Positions 8,700 through 17,420 of a stretch of DNA of 62,508 bases are shown in pieces. Each line of letters begins with the position of its first letter. Position 1 is the stretch's first letter. The notes beneath the pieces were generated by a model that was not told the DNA's origin, made no database searches, and saw nothing but the letters and a program-made list of their open reading frames with translations. The stretch spans positions 1 through 62,508 of the forward strand of contig CAKUBG010000015.1 of NCBI GenBank assembly GCA_934636825.1. Reading direction: 5' to 3'. Position numbers and translations under genes: made by a program. The stretch is from an uncultured bacterium. GTDB taxonomy: Bacteria; Vulcanimicrobiota; Xenobia; Xenobiales; Xenobiaceae.

Positions 8700-9548
8700 T
8701 TAGTCTTTATAGTCTATATGCAAATGACGATTTTTCAATTTATGGGTAGTTCCTAGCAATAAATTTTCAAAAAATTGCTGCAAATACTGCGTTGTAGCGT
8801 GGATTCCGTTGGGCAAATTGTTGTAATTGGCTCTCACTAAGGCATTGCGAAAATACCACGAATTGTGAGCAAAAATATCATTATCAAGGCTAAAACCAAA
8901 AGTTCGCAAATACTTAATAATAAAAACGGCTGTCGTACGAGTATTGCCCTCACAAAAAGGATGAATTTGCCACAAGCCGACGGTAAACTCGGCTAGATGT
9001 TTTACACTTTGCGCAAGACTATTTTTGCTATAAGGGAACAATTTTTCTTGAGTAAAATCATAGTCAAGAGTTTCCTGGAGACTGTCGCAAGGGGCATAAT
9101 AGACAGTATCCCCGTTAAGCACCCACTCTTTTTTGGAAATATTGTAAGTTCGAAACTGACCGGCATGGCTAAAGACTTCAGCAAAAAGGCGTTTATGCAA
9201 GTTCTTATAATAAGCGGGAGAGAATTGAAAAGTTTGCTCCGACAATACTTCAGCAATGTGCACAGAAACAAGATCGGCCTCTTCACAATTATCCTCGACA
9301 CCTAAACGTTGCTGTTTTTGCTCATAATAGCTATGCAACCGCTGCTTAGCAGTTGACATATCGATTTGACCTTCGATATGCTGCTTGGCCGTTTCCAGTA
9401 AATAAGCGGAAGTTTTCAGACCGTCTACATCTTGAAGCCCAATTGCCGCCCGCCAAGCAGCACTTTTTTCCGCTTGTTCAGGCTCACTTTGACGAAGATA
9501 TGTTTCCAGGCTGTAACTTTGCTCATTCGAATCATAAACTTTTGACAT
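8700..9548 (-). CDS. Fic family protein (AMP transferase or toxin)
   Basis: A 282-residue Fic protein. The active-site motif HPFCEGNTR (consensus HPFxxGNxR) begins at H196, so it is probably catalytically able to move AMP or a related group onto a protein hydroxyl. The upstream flap region (YYAPCDSLQ) is also present. Residues 45-75 (SAYLLET, then HIEGQIDMSTAKQRL) resemble the helical antitoxin segment fused to many self-inhibited Fic proteins, but the exact S/T-x-x-x-E-G/N inhibitory motif is not clean. No separate antitoxin gene is next to it. The start has a weak ribosome site. The LMW phosphatase gene follows after 16 bp. Confidence 0.88.
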   Translation of the reverse strand: MSKVYDSNEQSYSLETYLRQSEPEQAEKSAAWRAAIGLQDVDGLKTSAYLLETAKQHIEGQIDMSTAKQRLHSYYEQKQQRLGVEDNCEEADLVSVHIAEVLSEQTFQFSPAYYKNLHKRLFAEVFSHAGQFRTYNISKKEWVLNGDTVYYAPCDSLQETLDYDFTQEKLFPYSKNSLAQSVKHLAEFTVGLWQIHPFCEGNTRTTAVFIIKYLRTFGFSLDNDIFAHNSWYFRNALVRANYNNLPNGIHATTQYLQQFFENLLLGTTHKLKNRHLHIDYKD

Positions 9549-9692
9549 GCGACTTATTTTAAAGCAATGCTATTACTTGAGGCAATCATTTTTTATTGCT
9601 TAACTTTTAAAAGTGATTAACCAGGTTAGCTCAGCTACATTTTAACGCACTAAAAGTATTACGCTGCGCAGTTTTTATCCGTTTTTACAAAA

Positions 9693-9742
9693 AAGGCTGT
9701 TTATTGAACAGCTCTTAAAAGAGCCATTCAATAAACAGCCTT
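9693..9742 (-). terminator. Terminator hairpin, copy A of a repeated element
   Basis: A perfect 15-bp stem (AAGGCTGTTTATTGA with its complement at 9728-9742), with an inner GCTCTT/AAGAGC stem in the loop and a T-run on the minus strand. It lies 27 bp past the stop of the zinc-ribbon gene. It is about 80 percent identical to the hairpin at 13114-13162. Confidence 0.75.
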
Positions 9743-9768
9743 TATGTTAAAAAGATAACTTAGGTAAC

Positions 9769-10467
9769 TTATTTCTTAGTAATGTTTTCTACTTGAAGGC
9801 TATACCCCATTATCTCACCGACATCTGTTATCTTACCTTTAACAATAAGAACGTCACCTACATCAACATCAGCGATCACATTTCTTTGTTCATCACTATT
9901 CATATCACAACGAACACTTTGCATAGTGAAACGCCCATCCAAAGGCTCAATGGAGAAATACTTGCCATCGCTATCGATGACTTTAAGAGCACCGGTTAAT
10001 TTTACATACTGTCCCTTGTATTTTTTAGAAGCTTTCAGAGCATTTTTCTCCAAATCGCTAACCAATTCATCAACATTGTATGAAGTGTACGTTATCGCTT
10101 TGGGCTTTTCTGCAGGCACAGATTCGGTAGCAGCTCCACGGTTTTCTACTTGAGCAGCAACTTCTTGTTCTCTGTCAACTTGTTTAGAAGAGCTACTAAT
10201 TATTCCAATAATAAAAAATATACCGAAGGCAATAACTAACGCACTGCAACAACCTTTGAAAAATGAAGGTTTATTTTCTCCGCCACATTTAGGACAAGTT
10301 TTAGCACTAGCTGCGATCTCAGCACCACAATGCTTACAAATCGTCATCTTGCTGTTGCGAGTTTGATTAGACTTACTTAGATCTACAGAACTGTTCTGTT
10401 CTGTTCTGTTCTGTTCTGTTCTGTTCTGTTCTGTTCTGTTCTGTTCTGTTCTGTTCTGTTCTGGCAT
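9769..10467 (-). CDS. Zinc-ribbon membrane protein with repeat-coded N-terminus
   Basis: A 232-residue protein of unknown role. The first 32 residues are coded by a 5-bp DNA repeat (M-P, then EQNRT five times). A zinc ribbon follows (CKHCG, CPKCGG; residues 49-66), then one membrane helix near 75-95, then a domain of about 100 residues resembling the tRNA_anti-like OB-fold family (KYKGQYVKLTGALKVID, DVGDVLIVKGKITDVG). The start at 10467 is backed by a strong AAGGGGAAG. A second candidate start is M46 at 10332, just before the zinc ribbon, with a weak ribosome site. A gain or loss of repeats not divisible by three would shift the frame, so expression may switch on and off. Terminator copy A follows. 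Confidence 0.82.
   Translation of the reverse strand: MPEQNRTEQNRTEQNRTEQNRTEQNSSVDLSKSNQTRNSKMTICKHCGAEIAASAKTCPKCGGENKPSFFKGCCSALVIAFGIFFIIGIISSSSKQVDREQEVAAQVENRGAATESVPAEKPKAITYTSYNVDELVSDLEKNALKASKKYKGQYVKLTGALKVIDSDGKYFSIEPLDGRFTMQSVRCDMNSDEQRNVIADVDVGDVLIVKGKITDVGEIMGYSLQVENITKK
10391..10463 (-). repeat. Pentanucleotide repeat, 14.6 copies, inside a coding start
   Basis: Fourteen perfect tandem copies of CTGTT (AACAG on the coding strand) at 10391-10460, plus a partial copy. The tract starts six bases after the ATG of the zinc-ribbon gene. All three reading frames through the tract give the same five-residue cycle and no stops, so a length change shows up only as a frame shift after the tract. 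This is the layout of known phase-variable loci, such as the pentanucleotide tracts of neisserial opa genes. Confidence 0.95.
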
Positions 10468-10655
10468 TTTCTTCCCCTTAACAAATACCTTTTTTATTAA
10501 TCACGACAAAAAATGTCACAATCACGTATGTAGTTCGTCAAAACAAACAGCTATCATGCCAATTTTAATAAAAAAAGTAACTTCGTCAGTATTTTTTTAC
10601 ATTAATGGTATAGTGGTGCGCATATCATTTATTCTTTACACAGAAAGCACCAGCG

Positions 10656-11162
10656 CTAAGTGTCCATTTTGCAATAATAAAGCGTATCTTTTTGTGTATC
10701 ATAAATAGCGACAGTAAAATTGCTTAAGCTGTTGACTGTGCTCTTAGAAAATTCTGGCTGCCTGTCTCGAAGCCAATAGTAACCTTCTTTTACAGGCGGA
10801 AAGAGTTTATTTCCGTCGCGATCGGTGACAAAAGGCCCAACTTGTTCGTTTTCAATTGTATTGCCGTAAAGCAAAGTCTGAGCTGTTTTATCTAAAGGGA
10901 AGGCCTGCCATTCCCTGGAATCGGCTAATTTATTTTCCAATTTATTATTAGCAAATTTGATAGTCACTAGCAAACTTCCATCACCATGGAAACCGCCATG
11001 AGTATCTTCCAATTTGATAATTTCGCCTTCGCTGATATCGATTCCTAATTCGTATCCAATATCTTTTAGAGTACGGTCAGCACTATTAGTAGTACATCCT
11101 AAAATGCCCGCAATTACATAAGCAAAAGCCAAAAGCAAACTGCAAACTATTTTGCGATTCAT
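10656..11162 (-). CDS. Small lipoprotein of unknown function
   Basis: A 168-residue predicted lipoprotein. The signal has a basic start (MNRK), a hydrophobic run and the lipobox ILGC, with the cysteine at 23. The mature part is a compact single domain with a glycine-rich FHGDGS segment and a tail in YDTQKDTLYYC. I do not recognise the family. The ribosome site is weak. It stands between the zinc-ribbon gene and the ABC exporter, all on the minus strand, with about 100-190 bp gaps, so it could have its own promoter. Confidence 0.75.
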   Translation of the reverse strand: MNRKIVCSLLLAFAYVIAGILGCTTNSADRTLKDIGYELGIDISEGEIIKLEDTHGGFHGDGSLLVTIKFANNKLENKLADSREWQAFPLDKTAQTLLYGNTIENEQVGPFVTDRDGNKLFPPVKEGYYWLRDRQPEFSKSTVNSLSNFTVAIYDTQKDTLYYCKMDT

Positions 11163-11259
11163 AGAAACTAACCGTACCTTTCACGTCGTTAGACAGGGTA
11201 AAATAGTAGCACTTCTCTATAAATTTAGCCAGGTTTACATGAAATAGTCGCTGTTATTG

Positions 11260-13005
11260 CTAAACATCTTTCAGCTCTTGAGTACGTACCAAAGCAGCAT
11301 AGGCCCCACCTTTTTGCATAAGCTCTTCATGGCTGCCCAGCTCAATAATTTGGCCATTGTCAATAACGGCAATGCGGTTGGCATTTTTAACTGTGGAAAG
11401 ACGATGGGCAATTACAATAGTGGTACGCCCTGCTGACAATTTGTCAAATGTTTTCTGAATTTTGGCTTCAGTAACGCTATCCAAAGCGGAAGTAGCTTCA
11501 TCCAAAATAAGTACCGGCGGATTCTTCAAGAAAATACGTGCAATAGAAATGCGCTGTTTTTGGCCACCGGAAAGAAGCACACCGCGCTCGCCGACATTGG
11601 TATGTAAGCCTTCGGGCATTGTTAAAATATCATCATAAATTTCCGCCAACTTGGCAGCTTCGATTACTTCTTCTTCTGAAGCGTCCAATTTTCCGTAACG
11701 AATATTTTCTAAAACACTGTCCGGAAAGAGAAAAACGTCCTGAGAAACTACGCCAATATTGTGGTGCAAAGACTCTTGAGTCACCTTGCGCACATCTTGA
11801 CCATCAAGGCAAATTTTGCCCTCTGTAACATCATAAAAGCGCGGCACTAATTGGCTGAGCGTAGTTTTGCCACCACCAGAAGAGCCGACAAAAGCTACAG
11901 TTTCGCCAGGCTGAATAGTTAAAGAAACGTCATGCAAAATATCTCGTCCAGGCTGATAAGCAAAAGACACATGCTCAATATCGACGCGTCCTTTTACATT
12001 TTGTAAAGCTTTAGCCTCTGGAGCGTCTTGCAAACTAGGTTCGGTGCGCATAAGTTCTACAAAGCGATGCAAACCGGCCATACCATTAGCTAAAAGTTCG
12101 GCAGTAGAAGCCAAGCGACGAATGGGATTAACAAAAGTTGTTACATAAAGACTAAAAGTAATTAAATCGATAATATTAAGCTGACCGGCCATAATCAAAG
12201 CGCCACCTACAGCAATGACGGCCACCGAAAGCATACAAACAAAAAATTCTATAGAAGCATTGAAAAGGCCCATGGCTCTGTGGAAGCCATATTTAGAGTG
12301 ACGGTAGCTGCGGTTGGCAGCGTCAAATTTACTAAGTTCAACATTTTCGTTAGCAAACGCTTTGGCAGTTTTGATACCGGAAAGGCCCGATTCAAAATCA
12401 GCATTGATAGAAGCCGTCACTTTTTTTACTTGGCGGGAAGCTTCGCGCATAGATTTACGGAAGTACCATACGACGCCAAAGAAAATAGGAATCATAATGG
12501 CAATAACTAAAGCCAAGCGCCATTGTATAGTAAACATGACCACCAAAGCGCCAACAATAGTTAAAGTAGAAATAAAGATATCTTCTGGGCCGTGATGGGC
12601 CAATTCGGTAATATCAAAGAGATCGGCTGTCAAGCGACTCATAAGCTGACCGACTCTATTTTTATCAAAAAAGTCGCAGCTTAGTTTCTGTATATGGCGA
12701 AAAAGATCACGACGTATATCATTTTCTACTAATATACCAAAGCGATGGCCCCAATAGGCCACAATATAAGTACAAACGGAGCGCAAAATATAAGCTATAG
12801 TAATAACAGCCATTACGCTCCAAAAAGCTCTCCAAGCATTTTGTGGCAATAAAGTATATAAACACCAACGCGAAACGGCCGGAAAAGCTAGATCTATCGC
12901 AGATATAACTAAAGCACTGGCTAAATCTAAAAAGAATAACTTTTTGTGTGGCTTAAAATAAGAAAAAAAGATTTGTAACTCAGATAAATTTTGAAAATCG
13001 CGCAT
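11260..13005 (-). CDS. ABC exporter, fused membrane and ATPase domains
   Basis: A 581-residue half-transporter of the MsbA/multidrug type that would work as a homodimer in the inner membrane. An N-terminal six-helix domain is followed by an ATPase domain with Walker A GSSGGGKTT (about residue 374), the signature LSGGQKQR (about 476), Walker B VLILDEATSALD and an H-loop IVIAHRLST. I use the ATG at 13005 (MRDFQNLSEL) because it matches where relatives begin; the frame stays open to a TTG at 13071, but that adds 22 unlikely residues. Neither start has a good ribosome site. The substrate (lipid, peptide or drug) is unknown. Confidence 0.88.
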   Translation of the reverse strand: MRDFQNLSELQIFFSYFKPHKKLFFLDLASALVISAIDLAFPAVSRWCLYTLLPQNAWRAFWSVMAVITIAYILRSVCTYIVAYWGHRFGILVENDIRRDLFRHIQKLSCDFFDKNRVGQLMSRLTADLFDITELAHHGPEDIFISTLTIVGALVVMFTIQWRLALVIAIMIPIFFGVVWYFRKSMREASRQVKKVTASINADFESGLSGIKTAKAFANENVELSKFDAANRSYRHSKYGFHRAMGLFNASIEFFVCMLSVAVIAVGGALIMAGQLNIIDLITFSLYVTTFVNPIRRLASTAELLANGMAGLHRFVELMRTEPSLQDAPEAKALQNVKGRVDIEHVSFAYQPGRDILHDVSLTIQPGETVAFVGSSGGGKTTLSQLVPRFYDVTEGKICLDGQDVRKVTQESLHHNIGVVSQDVFLFPDSVLENIRYGKLDASEEEVIEAAKLAEIYDDILTMPEGLHTNVGERGVLLSGGQKQRISIARIFLKNPPVLILDEATSALDSVTEAKIQKTFDKLSAGRTTIVIAHRLSTVKNANRIAVIDNGQIIELGSHEELMQKGGAYAALVRTQELKDV

Positions 13006-13113
13006 AACTATTAAATAAAAAAATAACAAAATCGGCCAGCCATTCTCAGCTGCGGCCACCCCCAACCACAAAATCTTTGCCTTGTTTTGTGTTTTCCTCT
13101 TTTTCTAGAGAAA

Positions 13114-13162
13114 AAGGCCGTTTGTTAAACAGCTATTAAAGCACCATTTAACAAACAGCCTT
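13114..13162 (-). terminator. Terminator hairpin, copy B of a repeated element
   Basis: A 16-bp stem with one mismatch (AAGGCCGTTTGTTAAA against TTTAACAAACAGCCTT) and a T-run on the minus strand. It lies past the stop of the first four-helix membrane gene. It shares stem and loop sequence with copy A at 9693-9742. Confidence 0.72.
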
Positions 13163-13228
13163 TACATAGAAAGTCGGAACTAAGAAGGCAACAATAATAA
13201 ATGTAATCACATAACAAAATGCAATTTT

Positions 13229-13984
13229 TTAATATTGCGTATCGTCATTTGTATAGGTATCAGCTGAAGTAGAGCTAAAATGCTCCCTGTCCTGTGTGCG
13301 CTGCTGATTATAAAATCTGCTTTGTGGCTCATTTAATTGGGAGTCAGGTTGAGGCTGTGTCACAGTTACAACTTGAACTTGTGCAGCCATTCTGGAACTA
13401 TTTTGTTCAATATCGGCATAGCCACTTCTATAATACATAATAGCTACAATTATCAGCCAAAAGAACATAGCCCAACCAACGAACATAATACTCAGCAAGT
13501 TTACCCAATAACCAACAGCTACGATTATCATAGACCAAACAAAAACGGAAGCTACACAACCGAGCGTCCCAGTGTGTTTTTGTTTCTTTTTAGCTTCCAA
13601 GGCTTCAATTCTTTGCCTTCTTTCTTTAAGTTCCGCCAATTTAGCTTGTTCACTTTGACTTAGCTTAAAACTACTTTCAGCCGCTTTTTTTTCTTTTTCT
13701 AACAGACTGCGCAATTGATCTTTAAAATCGACAAAAGTGGCAGAAAAAAACATTAACATACAAGGTATAATGGCAAAAACGGCAGCGACAGAAGAACCGA
13801 AGCCGAGACCAAACATTATATCATTCTTGAGCCCCACCCCAACAAATCCAAGAACAATACCTCCGAAAAAAGCAATAACATCTAGCCAAGCGAAAAAGTG
13901 TGCGGCTAAAATAATGGTCTTTTTTATACATTTAGGAAAAAAGCTGAGAAAATATTCCGAAAAGTCCATAATGTCTAGATTCAT
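13229..13984 (-). CDS. Four-helix membrane protein with DDTQY C-terminus
   Basis: A 251-residue membrane protein of unknown function, last of three similar genes. Two hydrophobic segments (about residues 20-50 and 60-85) are followed by a charged helical stretch rich in Lys and Glu (about 90-140), two more helices (about 142-190) and a polar Gln/Ser/Asn-rich tail of about 60 residues ending in NDDTQY. The two upstream genes share this plan and a similar last five residues. A strong AGGAGGT precedes the ATG. The gap to the next gene is 39 bp, so the set is likely one operon. No enzymatic motif is visible. Confidence 0.72.
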   Translation of the reverse strand: MNLDIMDFSEYFLSFFPKCIKKTIILAAHFFAWLDVIAFFGGIVLGFVGVGLKNDIMFGLGFGSSVAAVFAIIPCMLMFFSATFVDFKDQLRSLLEKEKKAAESSFKLSQSEQAKLAELKERRQRIEALEAKKKQKHTGTLGCVASVFVWSMIIVAVGYWVNLLSIMFVGWAMFFWLIIVAIMYYRSGYADIEQNSSRMAAQVQVVTVTQPQPDSQLNEPQSRFYNQQRTQDREHFSSTSADTYTNDDTQY

Positions 13985-14023
13985 AGCGCTGACCTCCTCG
14001 CTTTTTCACTTGCCAAACTGCTC

Positions 14024-14716
14024 TTAAAATTGAATATTATCGTATGTTTTCGGCTCTCTTGAATTATTTTCAGAATCAACTCCATTAAATGAAGTGGAAG
14101 TAGCGCTGTTAACTTGCCTACTCTGATTATCAAAAGCTTCATCGCGAACATAATCTGACTGTTCAGCATTCCCCTGCTTAAGATAATCTAACTTGCCGGC
14201 CGCTTCCTCATCTAGAATTTGTCTAAACTCACGCAAGCTTTTTATAGAACTAGCGATAAAAGTTACAGCCACAAAACCGCAGACTACAGTAATCAACAAT
14301 CCATTGATAAAGGCCGAACTATTCTTAGCATTTATCAAAAGATTCAAACCACTAAAAGCTCCTAAAACACATATTACCCCAGACATCATAATTTTATATT
14401 GCTTTGCTTGAGCGTTATCTTGTTTAGCCATAGCTAAAAGGTGAGCTTTTTGCTGATCTTCAGTCATTTTTTGCTTAGCAGAATCTATTACAGTGTAAAG
14501 ATAAGCAAAGGCCGGAACCAGACAAACAAAAAAGAACATCCTCAAAGTATCAAAAAATTCAAAGTCTTCTACAGTAAAAGCACAAACTACCAGACTAACT
14601 AACCCTATAGCTACAAACAATAAAGAAAGCTGTCCCACCAATCTAACTTTGGGGCTCGTACTCGATTTTTTGCTGCCAGTTTCCAAACCACGATTAGTAT
14701 TACCTTGATTGTTCAC
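14024..14716 (-). CDS. Four-helix membrane protein with DNIQF C-terminus
   Basis: A 230-residue membrane protein, middle gene of the three. It starts at a GTG with GGAGAG seven bases upstream. The layout is a short polar N-terminus, two helices (about 25-75), a charged linker (SAKQKMTEDQQKAHLL), two more helices (about 108-150), then a 70-residue polar, low-complexity tail that ends TYDNIQF. It is not clearly alignable with its neighbours outside the plan and the end motif, so shared ancestry is likely but not shown. Function unknown. Confidence 0.7.
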   Translation of the reverse strand: MNNQGNTNRGLETGSKKSSTSPKVRLVGQLSLLFVAIGLVSLVVCAFTVEDFEFFDTLRMFFFVCLVPAFAYLYTVIDSAKQKMTEDQQKAHLLAMAKQDNAQAKQYKIMMSGVICVLGAFSGLNLLINAKNSSAFINGLLITVVCGFVAVTFIASSIKSLREFRQILDEEAAGKLDYLKQGNAEQSDYVRDEAFDNQSRQVNSATSTSFNGVDSENNSREPKTYDNIQF

Positions 14717-14887
14717 TTCAAAAACTCTCCAGACTTTTCTTTATTTATTCAATTTTTTCTATTATCACTGAATCTTTTGCCTCTGACTATGTATTTCCAC
14801 CAAATTGTCGATAGCCATTTCCACGTCAAGAGTATGAAAACCGAGCCAAGAATCGTGCATAAGTTGCGCATTAGCAAAAGGAGCAAT

Positions 14888-15826
14888 TTAGTATTGTACT
14901 TCATCATAGAAACTATCGTCAGATGAGGAATAATTAGAAGAACGACGTGAATTTTTCTTTGGAGCAGGCGAGCGATGGCAATTATAGCGACTTTGGCCAC
15001 GATCGTAATCAGGATCATCAATATAGCTATTTTCAGCATCTACATTGTTGGGGCGGCTATCAAGAGCAAAAGTGGGTACACGACGATCATTGCGACGATT
15101 TGGAGTATAATCATAATCTGGATCATCAATATAGTCATTTTCGGCGTCCATATTGTTAGGGTGACTATCGGTATTAAAAGGAGCGTCCCCTCCTTTATCA
15201 GCAATTATACGCTCAAAATCATCTTCATATTCAGCAAGAGGCAACTTTACAAACTTGACACCATCAGCTTCTTCAGCTAAAACTTTTTTGTAACTAAAAA
15301 AAAGCTTTACGCATATATAAACAGTGCGCAATCCCAGTATTCCCCAAGCGATTGTACCGAGTAAACAAGCAAGCCCACTTAAATGTTCCGCGTTAATTTC
15401 CCAACTATCGACGAAGGTAGCAAAACAAAAATGGGCAGCTCCAATAAAAATCAAAACCAAGCCAAAAGATAAGCCTTTAAGCAAACTATCAAAAGCACCT
15501 TGCCCTTTAGCGTCTCTTAACAGTTTTGCCCTTTTTACATCTTCAGAATCTGTATCAATGTCAACAGGCAAAGCTATACATATATTGGCACAAATTGCTG
15601 CTGCGTAAGCAGAGCATAACCAAGCTGCGCCAAGATCAAAACGATATATTACAAATGAACAAATAACAGAAGTGAATATTCCGCCAACAAGGATAACAGG
15701 AATCGCCCATCCAAAAAATTTACTCAATTTGCGCATGGGTGTATTCTCTTTAGCTTGCCTAGCCAGCTCAGCTTGTCTAACCATTTCTTTTCTAGCTGCA
15801 CGTTTTTCCGATTTTTTACTCGACAT
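14888..15826 (-). CDS. Four-helix membrane protein with duplicated tail and DEVQY C-terminus
   Basis: A 312-residue membrane protein, first gene of the three. I chose the ATG at 15826 (MSSKKSEKRAARK), with GGGGTG upstream, over a longer frame starting at 15874. A basic N-terminus is followed by two helices, a charged linker and two more helices, then an acidic, disordered tail. The tail holds two copies of a 36-residue unit (key parts PNNMDAENDYIDDPDYD and PNNVDAENSYIDDPDYD) and ends YDEVQY. The repeat is also clear in the DNA, spaced 108 bp. Function unknown; the tail looks like a binding platform. Confidence 0.72.
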   Translation of the reverse strand: MSSKKSEKRAARKEMVRQAELARQAKENTPMRKLSKFFGWAIPVILVGGIFTSVICSFVIYRFDLGAAWLCSAYAAAICANICIALPVDIDTDSEDVKRAKLLRDAKGQGAFDSLLKGLSFGLVLIFIGAAHFCFATFVDSWEINAEHLSGLACLLGTIAWGILGLRTVYICVKLFFSYKKVLAEEADGVKFVKLPLAEYEDDFERIIADKGGDAPFNTDSHPNNMDAENDYIDDPDYDYTPNRRNDRRVPTFALDSRPNNVDAENSYIDDPDYDRGQSRYNCHRSPAPKKNSRRSSNYSSSDDSFYDEVQY

Positions 15827-16088
15827 AGAAAGCACCCCGCAAGACAATTTTTTTACCAAAGCTATAAATACCAAAATTCCACATACAACTGTGAAAGCCT
15901 AGCTTTAACTAAGCCCATAATGTTTACTAAATACTTTAGCCCACGACTCCCCAAACTTGCGCTATGTAAAAAAAAGACTTTACACATATTAAGAGAGTTA
16001 TTACTATAATTTTACGATTATAACCTTAAAAACTATAATTTTTATATATTATTTACGGATATAAATACTATATGGAGGCAACTCAATT

Positions 16089-17300
16089 ATGATTAGCAGA
16101 CCCTTATATTTAAACAAAATCATGGCCTATGTGGATACGCCTTTTGTAAAAATTCTTACCGGAGTGCGCCGCTGCGGCAAGTCTACACTTCTTAAAATGA
16201 TTATTGAAAAGTTAAAAACAGAGAAAAACATTCTCCAAGAACAAATTGTCAGTTGTCGTTACGATTCAATGGAATACGAAGATCTGACAGCTAAGCAAGT
16301 GTATAATGATCTAAAAGCTCGGCTTTCAAGTAGTGGAACAACCTATTTATTTCTTGACGAAATACAAGAAATAGACGGTTGGGAAAAAGTTGTTAATTCC
16401 TTAGCTTCAGATTTTAATGTAGACATATATATTAGCGGTTCAAATTCTAGAATGATGTCTTCTGAAATATCAACTTATCTTACCGGAAGATATGTTTCTT
16501 TTCGTATTTTTACTTTATCTTTTAAGGAATATCTAACTTTTAGAAATTTTTTCACTTCTATAAGCGATCCCAAAACTGAACTTGCTAATTATATTCGTTT
16601 AGGTGGTTTTCCGGCTACCCACTTACAAGCGTATTCTCAAGACGAAGTATATACAATCGTGCGTGACATATATAATTCTACAATATTTTCCGATATTGTC
16701 AGGCGCAATCAAATCAGAAAGATCGATCAATTAGAACGAATAGTGAAATATGTATTCAATAATGTGGGACAAACTTTTTCTGCCAAATCTATTGCAGATT
16801 ATCTAAAATCTGAGCGTAGGACTATCGATAGCGAAACTGTTTATAGTTATTTGGAAAAGCTAGAGAAGGCCTACCTTATTCACCGCTGTTCAAGATACGA
16901 TTTGCAAGGTAAAGAAATTTTAAAAACACAAGAAAAATTTTATCTTGCGGATACTGCTCTTCGCTATAGTGTTCTTGGTTATAATACTGACAGCGTTGCT
17001 TCAAGTTTAGAAAACGTTATATATCTAGAACTTTGCCGTCGTGGATATACTGTAAATGTAGGAAAAACAAATGACGGTGAGATTGATTTTGTAGCCAGCA
17101 GACAAAATGAAAGAATTTATATTCAGGTAACACAAGAAATAAGCTCCGAAAAGACAGAAAAGCGAGAATATGAGCGCTTGCTAAAAATTCGCGATAACTA
17201 CCCCAAATATGTTCTCACCACCGATACTTTTGGAGGCGGCAACTATAAAGGAATTAAAACTATGCACATAGCTGATTTTTTGCTTAGCAATGAATATTAA
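16089..17300 (+). CDS. AAA+ ATPase with DUF4143 domain
   Basis: A 403-residue ATPase of the widespread AAA_14/DUF4143 group, whose cell role is not settled. Walker A is GVRRCGKST (about residues 25-33), Walker B is YLFLDEIQ (about 90-97), and the sensor region ISGSNSRMMSSE follows. The C-terminal part has the nuclease-like fold pattern (E-I-D-F-V, then QV) of DUF4143. GGAGG sits before the ATG, and two TATAAT-like boxes lie 40-90 bp upstream in very AT-rich DNA. The gene is more AT-rich than its neighbours and is alone on the plus strand. Such genes occur in many copies in anaerobe genomes and move often. Confidence 0.9.
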   Translation: MISRPLYLNKIMAYVDTPFVKILTGVRRCGKSTLLKMIIEKLKTEKNILQEQIVSCRYDSMEYEDLTAKQVYNDLKARLSSSGTTYLFLDEIQEIDGWEKVVNSLASDFNVDIYISGSNSRMMSSEISTYLTGRYVSFRIFTLSFKEYLTFRNFFTSISDPKTELANYIRLGGFPATHLQAYSQDEVYTIVRDIYNSTIFSDIVRRNQIRKIDQLERIVKYVFNNVGQTFSAKSIADYLKSERRTIDSETVYSYLEKLEKAYLIHRCSRYDLQGKEILKTQEKFYLADTALRYSVLGYNTDSVASSLENVIYLELCRRGYTVNVGKTNDGEIDFVASRQNERIYIQVTQEISSEKTEKREYERLLKIRDNYPKYVLTTDTFGGGNYKGIKTMHIADFLLSNEY

Positions 17301-17326
17301 ATATTTTAACTGTGAACCGAGCGGCT

Positions 17327-17369
17327 AAAACTCTACATAATCGCAATTTCTGCCATTATGTAGAGTTTT
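17327..17369. terminator. Hairpin between converging genes
   Basis: A perfect 15-bp inverted repeat (AAAACTCTACATAAT with its complement, 13-nt loop) between the converging DUF4143 and MATE genes. T and A runs at the ends suit a two-way terminator, though the T-tract is short. Confidence 0.6.
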
Positions 17370-17420
17370 GATCACTATTTAAAGGCGTCGGTGTTTGACT
17401 GAAGGATCGTTTATCACTTT

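Noticed and set aside
9002..9305. Open frames on both strands inside the Fic gene
   Set aside because: Shadow frames of a clearly coding gene with the Fic motif.
14765..14860. 31-codon frame after the first membrane gene
   Set aside because: In frame with the stop of the gene before, but no ribosome site and no relatives known to me; kept as unlikely.
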